IMG/VR virus record: IMGVR_UViG_3300044612_001981
Span: 1-64,000 of that record
DNA from: a virus
Reading direction: 5' to 3' (one strand)
DNA length: 64,000 nucleotides
Positions within the stretch are counted from its first letter, which is position 1. Every line of letters starts with the position of its first letter. Below, one piece after another: positions 35,601 through 45,131 of this stretch. The translations under genes were made by a program, and so were the position numbers. The notes under the pieces were generated by a model. That model had not been told where the DNA came from. It made no database searches and was given only the letters and a program-made list of their open reading frames with translations.

Positions 35601-38600
35601 CCAAGCTTTTCTTGCTTATTAGCAATAGCGTCTGCTGCAGCCTTTAATGGCTTTGTTGCAGCCTCTGCTGCTTTATCAATTGCATTCATCTGAGCTTCTG
35701 TTTGCTGTTGCGAAGTTAATGACTCTAAATCAATTCTTAAGCTTTGTGCCTTTTCTGTATCGCCAACAGCCATAGCATTTTGCATTTCAAGTCTTGTTTT
35801 TTCAATTTGTCTTCCAATATCTGCGTCTGCTTGCTGTTGAGCCAGAGCCTTCTTTCTTGCTTCTGCAAGTTTATTAATTGCATCTATTTGTTTATTTAAA
35901 GCCTTTAATCTATCCCTATCAGATATTTGCTCCGCAACAGATTGACCCTTAAGAGATTTTGTATACTTTTTGATCTGCTCATCTAGCTTTCCTAAAGCGG
36001 TATATTGATCTTTTAATATTCCAACTTTATTTTTTGCAATTACGGCATCAGATATTGCTGCAAACGCGTCCGCAATAAGTTTTGTTTGAGCAGCATTTAA
36101 TTGAGAGAGATCTCCATTAAATCCTTGTGCCTGTAATCTAATCTTTTGCCATACGCTTACTACAGTATCAGATCCATTAATCATTTTTCTTACTTCAGGA
36201 TTTGTTTTAGCCATCTCATCAACTGTTGCTTGAGTAATTGCTGTGCCAGATTCTTTAGATCTATTAATCTTATCTAGCATTATCTTTTCAGCTTCTGCGT
36301 ATGTAAGTGACTTTGTCTTTCCAGTTAAATCTTTTGCTACAAGACGTTCTCTCTTAGCTATTAAATCATTTATTCCAGTTTCAGTTGCCATTAAAGCTGT
36401 GTTTAATGATGCTGCTTTTTCTTTGCTTCCCTGGTCTCTTGTGTCCGCACCAAAGCTTGTTACTGCAGAAACTGCAGCACTTTGTGGATCTGTAATATTT
36501 TTAAACTTTGCATTACCAATTGTTGCAGTAATTGATTGATCTTTTTTATTTGAAAGCTGAAGCATTGTAAATACTTTTTTAGTTGCTTCGTCTGCAGACA
36601 TGCCAGCAGCAATTAGCTGCTCTTTAATTCTACGAACAGCATCTGGAACTTTTTCTGAAGGCTGTCTATCTAGAACTGCTATTTGCTCTGCAAATGTTTC
36701 TTTGACTTCCTTCTTAAGCTTTTTATACTCTGCAATTGTCATCTGGAATGGGGTTCCGCCATCCTTCATGCTTTCATATACAAGCTTATTTGCAGCAGCT
36801 AGATCTTCTGAGTCCTGAATAGTATCTTTTATCTTTGATCCGAAATCAGTAAATCTAAGACCAGCTTTTTTAGCAGCCTCTGCGGTTAAACCAAAACTTT
36901 GTATGTTAAGTTCTTGTCCTCGTTTATAGTGTCCCCACATTTTGTATGCAGCATATCCTGCTGCAGCAACTGCAGCTAATGGCGCAACTATGCCTGCTAC
37001 TCCAGCGGCTGTTGCTGCAAGTCCTGCTTTTACAGCTCCTGCTGCAACTGCTTTCCCAGCCATTGATGTAACTATTTTTCCAGCGCCTTGCATAATAGCT
37101 GGACCAGCCATCGACCCAACCATTGAGCCCATCATCATTCCATTTTGTCCACCAACAGCATTTCCTATTGCTCCACCTGCTGCCATTCCGCCAATTGTTC
37201 CAACTAGCATTCCGCCAGCGCCACTACCAAAAGGTCTATCTGGATCTGCTCCCATTCCCTTGCTCTTTAGGAATTGCAATGGGTGCATCATTGCTGCAGT
37301 TGTATATTTTGCATTTGTTGAAAATGCTGTGCCTGCTCGTTTTGCTTTGCTTACACCTGAATCTTCTCCGAACGCAGCTGGTCCATATGATTGCCCAACT
37401 CCAGCTGCGAGTGAGCCAGGAACACCATATGCTAATATTTGAGATCCGCCAGGGCTGTAAGTAGAAGTAAATCTTCTTACTGTCGAAGCAATTGAAGTTG
37501 AAGCTGCTGTAGATGTTGTTTTAATTGATGTTCCAAGCTTTTGAATACTTCCAGTTAATGCCATCATTGATGAATTAATTTCTGAGCCCATCATTCTGGC
37601 TCTAACAACTAATTTGTCGGATGAAATCTTTAGCCTACTAGCAATAGATCCTATTGCAGAATCTATAGCCTGGTTTGCTCTTTGAAGAGGCACTGATGGG
37701 ACATAAGGCAATGATCCTTGAATAGTTGGAACGTTTGTTCTTACCCCTCCATTTCCAATTACTGTTGTTGTTCCAACAGATAGTGGGCCAGGCTTAGGTG
37801 GTGTTCCAACAACTGGCATTGGAGTTCTAGATGCAGCAAGGTTATTTAAATAAAGCTGTCCCATAGCTCTTTGGCTTGGGTCTCCTGATTTTAAAAGACG
37901 CTTTGCATGCTCTTTAGATGTAATCTGACTAACATCAGTAATCTTTTCACCATAAAAATCTTTACTTCGCTTAATTAATCCACCAAGTGCAAACTGTGGG
38001 ATTATGTTGCCGCTTTGTAGCGGACTAAATATTTCTGGACCCTTTTCTCCAACTAAATAACTTTGACCTGGAGATACTGGTCCGCCCATTTCTCTTTCTC
38101 CGTCAATGCCGAATATCTTTTTCTTAAGCTCAGCTGTGATTGGAGTATCTTTTTTAGAGTCCCAATTTAAATATCTTCTTTTAAGTATGTCTCTATCAAT
38201 TGGTGACAGCTGCTTAAAAGCAGATCTGTCTGAAATTAAGTCGCTTGCGGCTTTTCTAATAACAGCATCTAGTGAACTTGGCTCAAGCGCATTTCTTAAA
38301 GATCCGTCTGGACCCTTAACATATCCGTAAGGCTTTTCTTTAGCTAATGCTGCAGCGAATTTGTCATATAGAAGTTTTTGTGAATACGGTCTTAGTCCAG
38401 TACTTGCAAATAAAGTCTCTGCTGCTTTAATAGATAAAGAGCTAACTCCCCATGGAGCTGACTCATACATGCTAGGCTTTGGTGCACCTGTTGGCCCAAA
38501 CCCTGCACCAATTCTTCTCATTGCTAATGACTTTAGAACATTTATTATTCCTCCGCCATTAAATCCATTAAGCGGAGTTTTAAATGAATTGTCGCTAAGA

Positions 38601-41600
38601 GATATAGCATGACCTCTCTGGCGTATTCTTAGCTCTGCTTCGTCTTTTAATTTCTTTAATGCTGCTGGTGTTAGTGCTTTAGGAGGAGAAACTTTTACAG
38701 CAGAGTGAATTCCATGAAACTCTTCCCAATTTACTCTTCTTCCTTCCTCTAATCTTTTTATCATTGCAGCATAAACTGCTGCCTCTGTTGGATTTAGGTC
38801 GCCAAACTTAGCAATTGTTTCTTTTAGTTTTGGAAGTACTTCATCAATTTCATCAATCATTTTTTGATGATACTGTTGTGGCGTCATGCCTTTTGGAATA
38901 TTAAGAGTTGCTTCTGCAAAGAATCTCTTAGCTCCGCCTTTTACTCCAAGTAAATTGATCCGTGCCATCTCTTGCATAGACGGCATCTTGTCGATCCATT
39001 CTCCATCTTTCCATTCTCCATGGAATCTTCTCTTTCCAGAAGCTCTATCGTATACTCCATCTGTTCCTGTATCATTAACGTTTCTTCCAGATATGTTGTC
39101 TCTACTTAAATCTTTATCTCCTCTTAGGTTGGCAGCAACCAATTGTTTAAAGTAAGCTTTTTCATCAAACACCCCACTTTGAGTAGCAAAGGCTTTATCG
39201 TAAGGAGATTCAAGAACAATAAGTTTTCTTCTGCCAGCTGGATCTGTAGGGTCAATCATTGTTCTAATTTCTTGTGTAGGAGAGTGCATTTCATGCCCAC
39301 CCCTTACAATCATTGTCGCACGTTGTTGTGAAAGGGCTGCGTCTTCATCCATTACTGGCTTAACAAATACTTTTGATCCGTCTGGCTTTATATATACTCC
39401 ACCAATTCCTTCTACTGGGAAACTATGTCCAGTTGTAGGAGTATCAAGCTTACCGAAATTAGTTGGTGGCATTGTTGAATATTTACCAGCTCTAACTCCA
39501 GCATCAATTTCTTCCATAGTAAGTCTAGCTTGTCTTTGTTTTTCTACCTGCTTAATACTTCTAGGCATTCCGAGGAATAATCTTCCGTAGTTAAACTTTC
39601 CAGGCTTTACTTTTCCTCCGACAATTCCGCCTGAATTTTTTCTCTCTACTACATTTCTTTGTAATTCTTTTAGTTTCGCAGCAGATCCTCCTGCTGAAAC
39701 TATACTTGAATCAATAAGCGGTATAAATGAATCAAAGGTTATGTCTCCCTTTTCATCTCCAATTTTCTTTGACTCTTTGCCCCTAAGAATAGCTTTAATC
39801 TTTTGGTCAATTTCTTTTTCTGTATCTGCCCATTTTTCTTGAGGAACTCCAGATTTACGCATCAGCCTATCGTACTTGCCAGTTCGACCCATGTTTCTAT
39901 CTAAAAAGTCTTTAGCTAAAAGTGTGCCTTGGTTTGCCTGCAAGTTAGATTGAGCGTCATAGTCAACAGTGTATTTGCTAACATATCTCTTTCCATTTAT
40001 TACAACCGCTCTTGTTAAATGTGTTGCATGTATAATCTTGTTAAGGTCAAGAGGAGGTAATTCATTCTCAGCTAGTTTTTTAGCTAGTGCTCCTTTATTA
40101 GCCTCTAGGTGTCCTGCTTCTATTGCAAATGCGTCCCTTCCTCTTGGTGCACCTCTTTCAGCAGCTCTTTTTGTAGTTTCTATAGAAGCAGAAAATTCTT
40201 CTATAACTTTTGCTGCTTTTCTTCTTTCAGATGGAGGTAATGATCTCATGTAGTCATCTATAGCTGCATTTGTTGATGCGCCTCTAGTGACCCAAGTTCT
40301 TCCTCCATATGATCCTATGATTTGCGTATCTCTTCCACGTGGATCTATTCTTGTTTTATTTTTTTGCTCTGCAAGTTCAGCTACTCGTTTTCTATATTCA
40401 GATATCTTATTTTTAAAAAGTGATTTTATAGTAAGTGCAGGAAGTCCATAACTAGACCTAGACAGCTTAATTTTTCCTCCAGCTGCATGCTGTGGAAGAG
40501 GAACTCCATTATTTGCTGCATCTACTGCTCTGAAAAGTTCTGGGTTATCTTGAATGCCTGGACCAAATACTGTTTCTTTTGGTGTAAGTAAAGCAGTTAT
40601 ATTGCTTCCAGAATTATCATATGTAGATGGTGCAGCTGCAACCAGTGGAGCATTTCTTGGATCCATTGATGCAGATTGGTTTAATACATATCCTCCTAGT
40701 GGAACATCTCCCATTCTGTCATCATATGTTATAGATGCTGGACCAGTAACCTGAGTTTTATTTGGGCCAAACGATTCTATTTTTCCGCCAGTATTAAATC
40801 TAGGCTTTGTTGTATGAATACTATATCCAGCACCAGAAGTTCTAACTCCCAAACCTCTTGCAATTGCATCCACCATTTTTGCAGTTTCTGTTTTGTGGAA
40901 AAGCTCTTTCATATTAGACTTTCCAGTTGCGCTTACAACTGGCTGGCTAGTTAATGGTACTGTAGTTAAGCTAATAGTTCTTGCTTGAGCGGCGGCAACA
41001 CCTTGTGCTGTTTGAACCATCATTGCTTCAACCTGAGCGTTTAATGCAAATATTTTAGCTCTTGCGGCTTCTACAGTAATCTTTCCAGCCTGCAGTTGTT
41101 GAACTATCAATGCTGTTTCATCTGCAGCAAGGGTAGTTATTCTTGTCATTTGTGGTAGAAGTGCCTGGTAAGAATCTGCAAGCGATGCTGTTATTGTTCC
41201 TGTTGCAGCAACTTCTGTCTTAAGTATTGCTAATTCTGCCTTTGATTGCATAGCAATTGCTGCAGTCATTGAGTGCCACTTGGCAGCTTCTGATGCAACT
41301 ATTCCATTAGAAACTCCATTGACTGCAGTAACTCCATGAATTCTTGGAAGATCCTCGTGCATATATGTTTGTGGTGAATTTGAAAGTCTTAGATTTACTG
41401 GCTTAGGACCAGGAACTGTAGAGAATATTGTTTCATCTGCTCTTTGTTGAGGAGTCTTAGATCCAGTTGGGATAACATGTGACATGTCTCTTGAGTATGG
41501 CCTACCTACAAGAGGATTGTCTTTGTCTACAATTCTTCCGCCGCCCGCAAGCACTGTGCTTCCTCCAACTGTAGAAATTCCATTAGATGTCGCAACTGTT

Positions 41601-43504
41601 GCGCTCATAGCACTTGCTTTTAATCTATCAAATGAAGCTGCTAAAGTAAGTACTGCATCTGAGAATGTAGCGGCCGCCTTAGTATCGCTATAGAATGACT
41701 GCTCTACAGTTTTAGCAGCAGCAGATGCTGCCATTAATTCTGGTGTTAATAATTTAAATCCAGTTCCGCCCTTACCAATATTTTTAAGAGCTAATACTCC
41801 CTTAATTATGTATCCAAAGAAGTTTGCAAGCACACCAGTAAGCATGATGATAGGACCAGCAATTGCTGTAAGCCCGCCAATAAATCCTAGTACTGCTTTA
41901 ATTGGTGCTGGTAGATTCCCAATAAACTTTAAAATGCCATCAATAGCATTTAATACAAATGCACCAATTTTTAAGAACTGATCTCCAACTACAGCCAGTT
42001 CTGCCTTAACAGATTCGAGTGCTCTTCTGTATTTACCAGATGCAGACTCTGTAAGCGCTGTTAATTCTCGTGCTGAAATTGCAGCTAAGTCTTGTGTACT
42101 TGCTTTCATCAAGTCTAAGACTTGAAGAGTCTGGCTTCCTTCTTTACCTAAGTTTTCGAATAAAGCATTTATTCTAGCAAACTGGAACTTTCCAAATAGC
42201 TGCTCAATTGCTCTTGCTCTTTGTAATGGCTCAAGGGAATCTAATGAATCCTTTAATGCCATTATTGTGCCAGTTAAATTTCCAGCATTTTTATTTACAA
42301 TGCCAGATAAGTCTATACCAAACCCCATGAACATTTCTTTTGCAACCTTTGTGGGGTTGATAACAGATGCTAAAGCAGACTTTAATGCGTTAGCACCTTC
42401 TGATGCATTAATTCCACCTTCACGCATAGCAGTTAAATAAAGTGCAAGGTCTTGTACATCTCCGCCCAAAGCCTGAACAACTGGTCCTGCTTTTGGAATA
42501 GCAGTTACTAAGTCATCTAGAGTAGTAGACGTCTGGTTTTCAACTGCGTTCAAGAAGTCAATAGACTCAGCAAGCTCCATCGTATTTTGACCGAAGGCTG
42601 TCTGAATTGCAAGTGTGGCCTTCATGGCTTCTTGTCTATCTACTTCACCAAGAATTGCAAGTCTAGTTGTTTGTCTTGTAGAGTCTATAAGATCTGCGCC
42701 TTGTTTTCCAGTTGCAGCAATATCTGCTGCTAAAGCGATAGTCTCTGTAAAGTTTGCTCCTAGTCCAGAAGCTAATTCTCTAGAAACTGCCATAACATCT
42801 TTGCGAACTTGAAGAAGATCAGCGCTTGATGTTGCAGTTAATCCTCCGTAAACTTTTGTTAAGCGAGTTAATTCTTGATCTGCTTCTTTAAATGCTTTTG
42901 CTGCAGCCATACCAAATGCTGCTAAAGGAACTGTAAGACCAACTGTTAGCTGTCTACCAGCCCACTGTGTATTCTTACCCCAGTTAATTAGCTGATTAGA
43001 TCCATCCATCATAACCTTATTCATGATGGCTAGCTCTTGTCTTAGAAGCGCTGACTTATTCTTTGTAACGTCTAGTCCAGATTGAACCATTACGTTGTAT
43101 TGCATTAATCCTTGTGCATTTTTACCAATAGGCTGAATTATTGCATTCTCAAGCATAACCTGCTGCTTGGCTAAATCTCTAACTAGTGAGCTAGTCTTTT
43201 GTGTATGACCTTGCCAAGTTCTAAAGTATTGGCCAAGCTTCATTCTTCCGCTATCTAGGTTTTGACCAAACTTAGATACGTCTGAAGTTAATGTTACAAA
43301 GTGTCTAGAGAACTGACCAGTGGAGCGCATGGTTTCGTCAAACTGACGATTCATGACTCCAACCTGGCTAGTCAGATTCTTATTTAAACCAATTGTTGTA
43401 GCTTGGAGCTTTAAGAGTTGCTGAGTAACCGCTTGTAACTGCGCTGTTAGGCTAGAAAAATTAGCCGTCGCAGTTATGTTGGTTACTATATTTTGATCTG
43501 CCAA
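32630..43504 (-). CDS. tape measure protein with extra domains
   Basis: A 3624-residue tail length ruler. Starts at a TTG with AAGGAG upstream. The first third has the PhageMin_Tail core and a hydrophobic segment near residues 538-565. A second Gly/Ala-rich membrane-like segment lies around 2100-2190. Motifs typical of tape measures recur, such as LVGEKGPEIF and IPAYLSNGEYVI. Two enzyme-like inserts stand out: a possible kinase-fold stretch near residues 1340-1620 and, near the C-terminus, an ADP-ribosyltransferase-like region (VSYRG at 3372-3376, SFVAPTVRS at 3393-3401, HEG with Glu3453). Taking about 0.15 nm per residue, an upper estimate of the tail is roughly half a micrometre, less for the globular inserts. 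Confidence 0.93.
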   Translation of the reverse strand: MADQNIVTNITATANFSSLTAQLQAVTQQLLKLQATTIGLNKNLTSQVGVMNRQFDETMRSTGQFSRHFVTLTSDVSKFGQNLDSGRMKLGQYFRTWQGHTQKTSSLVRDLAKQQVMLENAIIQPIGKNAQGLMQYNVMVQSGLDVTKNKSALLRQELAIMNKVMMDGSNQLINWGKNTQWAGRQLTVGLTVPLAAFGMAAAKAFKEADQELTRLTKVYGGLTATSSADLLQVRKDVMAVSRELASGLGANFTETIALAADIAATGKQGADLIDSTRQTTRLAILGEVDRQEAMKATLAIQTAFGQNTMELAESIDFLNAVENQTSTTLDDLVTAIPKAGPVVQALGGDVQDLALYLTAMREGGINASEGANALKSALASVINPTKVAKEMFMGFGIDLSGIVNKNAGNLTGTIMALKDSLDSLEPLQRARAIEQLFGKFQFARINALFENLGKEGSQTLQVLDLMKASTQDLAAISARELTALTESASGKYRRALESVKAELAVVGDQFLKIGAFVLNAIDGILKFIGNLPAPIKAVLGFIGGLTAIAGPIIMLTGVLANFFGYIIKGVLALKNIGKGGTGFKLLTPELMAASAAAKTVEQSFYSDTKAAATFSDAVLTLAASFDRLKASAMSATVATSNGISTVGGSTVLAGGGRIVDKDNPLVGRPYSRDMSHVIPTGSKTPQQRADETIFSTVPGPKPVNLRLSNSPQTYMHEDLPRIHGVTAVNGVSNGIVASEAAKWHSMTAAIAMQSKAELAILKTEVAATGTITASLADSYQALLPQMTRITTLAADETALIVQQLQAGKITVEAARAKIFALNAQVEAMMVQTAQGVAAAQARTISLTTVPLTSQPVVSATGKSNMKELFHKTETAKMVDAIARGLGVRTSGAGYSIHTTKPRFNTGGKIESFGPNKTQVTGPASITYDDRMGDVPLGGYVLNQSASMDPRNAPLVAAAPSTYDNSGSNITALLTPKETVFGPGIQDNPELFRAVDAANNGVPLPQHAAGGKIKLSRSSYGLPALTIKSLFKNKISEYRKRVAELAEQKNKTRIDPRGRDTQIIGSYGGRTWVTRGASTNAAIDDYMRSLPPSERRKAAKVIEEFSASIETTKRAAERGAPRGRDAFAIEAGHLEANKGALAKKLAENELPPLDLNKIIHATHLTRAVVINGKRYVSKYTVDYDAQSNLQANQGTLLAKDFLDRNMGRTGKYDRLMRKSGVPQEKWADTEKEIDQKIKAILRGKESKKIGDEKGDITFDSFIPLIDSSIVSAGGSAAKLKELQRNVVERKNSGGIVGGKVKPGKFNYGRLFLGMPRSIKQVEKQRQARLTMEEIDAGVRAGKYSTMPPTNFGKLDTPTTGHSFPVEGIGGVYIKPDGSKVFVKPVMDEDAALSQQRATMIVRGGHEMHSPTQEIRTMIDPTDPAGRRKLIVLESPYDKAFATQSGVFDEKAYFKQLVAANLRGDKDLSRDNISGRNVNDTGTDGVYDRASGKRRFHGEWKDGEWIDKMPSMQEMARINLLGVKGGAKRFFAEATLNIPKGMTPQQYHQKMIDEIDEVLPKLKETIAKFGDLNPTEAAVYAAMIKRLEEGRRVNWEEFHGIHSAVKVSPPKALTPAALKKLKDEAELRIRQRGHAISLSDNSFKTPLNGFNGGGIINVLKSLAMRRIGAGFGPTGAPKPSMYESAPWGVSSLSIKAAETLFASTGLRPYSQKLLYDKFAAALAKEKPYGYVKGPDGSLRNALEPSSLDAVIRKAASDLISDRSAFKQLSPIDRDILKRRYLNWDSKKDTPITAELKKKIFGIDGEREMGGPVSPGQSYLVGEKGPEIFSPLQSGNIIPQFALGGLIKRSKDFYGEKITDVSQITSKEHAKRLLKSGDPSQRAMGQLYLNNLAASRTPMPVVGTPPKPGPLSVGTTTVIGNGGVRTNVPTIQGSLPYVPSVPLQRANQAIDSAIGSIASRLKISSDKLVVRARMMGSEINSSMMALTGSIQKLGTSIKTTSTAASTSIASTVRRFTSTYSPGGSQILAYGVPGSLAAGVGQSYGPAAFGEDSGVSKAKRAGTAFSTNAKYTTAAMMHPLQFLKSKGMGADPDRPFGSGAGGMLVGTIGGMAAGGAIGNAVGGQNGMMMGSMVGSMAGPAIMQGAGKIVTSMAGKAVAAGAVKAGLAATAAGVAGIVAPLAAVAAAGYAAYKMWGHYKRGQELNIQSFGLTAEAAKKAGLRFTDFGSKIKDTIQDSEDLAAANKLVYESMKDGGTPFQMTIAEYKKLKKEVKETFAEQIAVLDRQPSEKVPDAVRRIKEQLIAAGMSADEATKKVFTMLQLSNKKDQSITATIGNAKFKNITDPQSAAVSAVTSFGADTRDQGSKEKAASLNTALMATETGINDLIAKRERLVAKDLTGKTKSLTYAEAEKIMLDKINRSKESGTAITQATVDEMAKTNPEVRKMINGSDTVVSVWQKIRLQAQGFNGDLSQLNAAQTKLIADAFAAISDAVIAKNKVGILKDQYTALGKLDEQIKKYTKSLKGQSVAEQISDRDRLKALNKQIDAINKLAEARKKALAQQQADADIGRQIEKTRLEMQNAMAVGDTEKAQSLRIDLESLTSQQQTEAQMNAIDKAAEAATKPLKAAADAIANKQEKLGDAAAIAAESLDKLKDKYSKQEAAIKKVNDSMTALYGNAAAAGLSVKDYMKKNKEAAAGFVAAMEAATGAAMPRYKERTYYNGSQLVTEKVPVAPWENALEALAKAGAGAGVNEALADSIKGGKNGKTLKDVVDAVKGINGKPALRENIKVTGDYSDSKETKEYDGKKVQVLNAEARDAIRKRLDLQPGETFIVDGQRYKQNTTGGTPIWMGPAPKTPALAAGGHIRGAGTGTSDSIPAYLSNGEYVIKEKAVRKYGVETFDALNAEKFADGGPVRRGIRQQLPFFPWRPDLPNYWSDGKPTGSPYTGRWGELRYNPSSGRDIWGGTEIPGLKFTGKTPQQSDYWHQMQEQPGKSRGPGMGIDKDPMRLAGSGASMGGIGNGAYGFGPLMFHAGGPVGHRHGRNAPPTDKRSNLSKTWDFLKEAVKETGRSADWLYAMYQSGQGSRNPFFLSQNNRAKFQQIQDLKNAGLDAEAKKALLINHGLSSLNVGSLFLGGAVGSAAVRGAVGAYGINRLGVVGLETLLPTGSLTYGTKALTGVAANVAATSSKSILESRIASTVRPKVAASADEIVPPTRETAPFPRTKEVQDAIDEAKKWNTFRENEFKAIEEANPDYLQLHKLLVAIDEETHALKMAGGRYWNETRGPIYKSVHETPGSPDKQLFDKHSKNDDFWKYHQQKYKNEIELDRISRAEKYNITPSEVLALREFLEMPLTGHLDYRKSGIEQLVSRFTIPEGTVSYRGLSDIDMEALSKIGIGESFVAPTVRSITDNKIAAAAIGAFGGTGGGRSGAIARIIFGPNVKGISDIGVLGEAQGLSHEGLIGPNTRFILEQIIRGGAQSSRYENQAGVHMMNIVPGQGKIITETLDEYVLRAVKMKLGGLVNVPKFESGINVVPQDMLAMIHKNESIIPASMNPFNPEAAMPRYNFDRPSFGIRGEGSSGASYTVNQNIYASEGMDVEALSNMIVKKAEVVIGQKAKVNVKMVGQGKNI

Positions 43505-43507
43505 CTC

Positions 43508-43870
43508 TTACTCCTTTTTGTATCCGAGGCCAGCTCCGATACCAAATCCTGCGTCTGATGCAAACTGACCTTGTAGCGAAACAACATCTGATGCATCTGC
43601 AGTAATTCCAAGTGCTTTTCTTTTTACATCTTCAAAGCTCTTGGGTCTTTCTTCTTCTTCGCCGCCATCAAGGTCTACACCTTGTATTGCAGCTAAGAAC
43701 TTTCTTTTTTCTGACTCAGACTTTTGCATAGATGTAAAAGTCTGGATCAGTTCTGGCATTGAAAGATTATCTTCCAATTCCTCGTAATTCTTATAGTTTC
43801 CTATTAGAAATACTTCTCCTTCTAAGGCAGCTAGATCTAGTTCTGACCAGCTAGAACCGCTGCTGCTAGC
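43508..43870 (-). CDS. tail assembly chaperone, T part (frameshift extension)
   Basis: This frame has no upstream ribosome binding site of its own but is open back to the slippery site at 43870-43876. It adds 120 residues to the first 100 of the G part, including an acidic EEEER stretch and ending GLGYKKE. The GT form binds the tape measure and recruits tail-tube subunits in related phages. A TTG at 43777 could also start the shorter form. Confidence 0.85.
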   Translation of the reverse strand, partial: ASSSGSSWSELDLAALEGEVFLIGNYKNYEELEDNLSMPELIQTFTSMQKSESEKRKFLAAIQGVDLDGGEEEERPKSFEDVKRKALGITADASDVVSLQGQFASDAGFGIGAGLGYKKE

Positions 43871-44169
43871 AAATTTGGATCGTCCATCTTAATGCCGCCG
43901 CATACTTCAAGGATACGATTAATTGTTGGTACATCTAATACGTCCTCGAATGCGTCTCTATCTGCAACTAATTCTGGAAGCTGCTTTTCTAGTGCTACTG
44001 CACAAGCATCAATAAGAATTGTTAAAGTTTCATCTTCTGTAGTTACTTCTGCTGTCTTACTAATAGCAGCCATAAACTTTCTAAGCTCTTTAATTGTTAA
44101 AGGCTTTAGCTTTACGGTTGCCCCGTTTTGTAGCTGAATTTCTTCTACATCATATACTGTTGTTGCCAA
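43837..44169 (-). CDS. tail assembly chaperone, G part
   Basis: A 110-residue protein with a TTG start and AGGAGG upstream, between the major tail protein and the tape measure. It has the usual features of siphovirus tail assembly chaperones: a beta-hairpin N-terminus (VYDVEEIQLQNGATVKL) then helices. It ends shortly after the slippery heptamer, and a -1 slip joins it to the T part. Made alone it is the abundant G form. Confidence 0.85.
   Translation of the reverse strand: MATTVYDVEEIQLQNGATVKLKPLTIKELRKFMAAISKTAEVTTEDETLTILIDACAVALEKQLPELVADRDAFEDVLDVPTINRILEVCGGIKMDDPNLLAAAVLAGQN
43870..43876 (-). promoter_or_regulatory. -1 programmed frameshift slippery site AAATTTG
   Basis: In the G frame the codons read A-AAT-TTG, the canonical X-XXY-YYZ pattern. 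A slip of -1 continues in the T frame with no stop until 43508. The site lies ten codons before the G stop, the typical arrangement of G/GT frameshifting. Confidence 0.9.
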
Positions 44170-44199
44170 TTTAAATCCTCCTAGGATCTCGTCTTAATT

Positions 44200-44228
44200 A
44201 TTGTATCATATCAGAAATACCAATACAA
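44200..44228 (-). promoter_or_regulatory. promoter for tail chaperone/tape measure
   Basis: TTGTAT (44223-44228), a 17-base spacer and TACAAT (44200-44205) preceded by TGA, just after the tail-tube terminator. It reads the tail chaperone and tape measure unit. Confidence 0.7.
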
Positions 44229-44231
44229 TAG

Positions 44232-44261
44232 CAAAACCCCCTAATTTCTTAGGGGGTTTTG
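44232..44261 (-). terminator. strong terminator after major tail protein
   Basis: A perfect 13-bp stem (CAAAACCCCCTAA and its complement) with a four-base loop, with TTTTG in the right arm. It limits read-through from the highly expressed tail-tube gene. Confidence 0.9.
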
Positions 44262-44278
44262 TAATTAATTATTATTAA

Positions 44279-45043
44279 TTATACTGCTAGAACGCGGTCT
44301 ACGATGAAGCCGTATTCTTGACCGACCTTTGAACCGTCTGGAAGCAAACGGAATGTAACTGGGAATGTTGATGCTGCGTTACGAGCCAAAGAGAACTGTG
44401 ACTGTTGTACAGAAAGAACACGACGTGCATAGTATACACGCTCAGTTAGAGTTGCTTCAGATGTTGGTGCCTGACCTACTGCAATAAGCTGACGCTCTGT
44501 TGGCTGCTCACCAAGAGCTCCACCTGCAAGTCCAAGCTTATCTTCTGCTGCTAAACCAGTAGCAACAGTCTGTCCTGTCATCTTAGGTGCTAATGTGCTT
44601 GAGCGCTGACCGAATACTGCTAGAACGTTCTCAAGAGTACCTTCAGCCATTTCTGTAGCGATCATAACTTCCATTGACTCCTTGAAAAGCTTTGCTGTAT
44701 CAAGAAGCTGATCCACTGTTACTGAACCGTATGATGGGTTGTATGTAACCTGAAGACCGTTATTTGTGTAACCTACGTTACGATAAAATGCACCCTTGTC
44801 ATCAAGAGCTGGTGCTGTAGCTGCAGTTGTTCCTGTTGCTACGTCTACTGCATTCAAAGAATCAGTGTATGATGTTGCTGACTTAAATGCTGGTACTGTC
44901 TTATTCTTTCCTGATGCAAATGCATTAAGAACTCCTGCTTCAGCATTTGGAACGTAATCTGAATCGGTAACATCTGTCACTGAAAGAAACAGTGGTGATG
45001 CACCAACAAGTATGTTTTTTGCATTACCTGTAATTTGTGCCAT
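44279..45043 (-). CDS. major tail (tube) protein
   Basis: A 254-residue beta-rich protein of the usual size and place for siphovirus tail-tube subunits, between neck genes and the tail chaperone. A strong ribosome binding site (GGAGG), its own promoter and a terminator on its downstream side indicate high-level expression, as expected of a subunit needed in hundreds of copies. The sequence has no motif I would call diagnostic; the assignment is from order, length and expression signals. Confidence 0.85.
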   Translation of the reverse strand: MAQITGNAKNILVGASPLFLSVTDVTDSDYVPNAEAGVLNAFASGKNKTVPAFKSATSYTDSLNAVDVATGTTAATAPALDDKGAFYRNVGYTNNGLQVTYNPSYGSVTVDQLLDTAKLFKESMEVMIATEMAEGTLENVLAVFGQRSSTLAPKMTGQTVATGLAAEDKLGLAGGALGEQPTERQLIAVGQAPTSEATLTERVYYARRVLSVQQSQFSLARNAASTFPVTFRLLPDGSKVGQEYGFIVDRVLAV

Positions 45044-45131
45044 GTTGTAAAACCTCCATTAAATAAATATATATATTGACTTACTGTAAAACTTTAAATT
45101 AAGCTGGCTAGGCTCTTTTCCTCTTGGTATA

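Noticed and set aside
36942-37442. A 166-codon open frame on the plus strand rich in Pro and Ala
   Set aside because: It is the antisense of the Gly/Ala-rich membrane-like part of the tape measure. No ribosome binding site or promoter, and composition mirrors the complementary frame.
32630-43504. Assembly fusion of two genes suspected in the 3624-residue tape measure
   Set aside because: One uninterrupted frame with tape-measure motifs at both ends and in the middle; the enzyme-like inserts are embedded, not terminal fusions with frameshifts.
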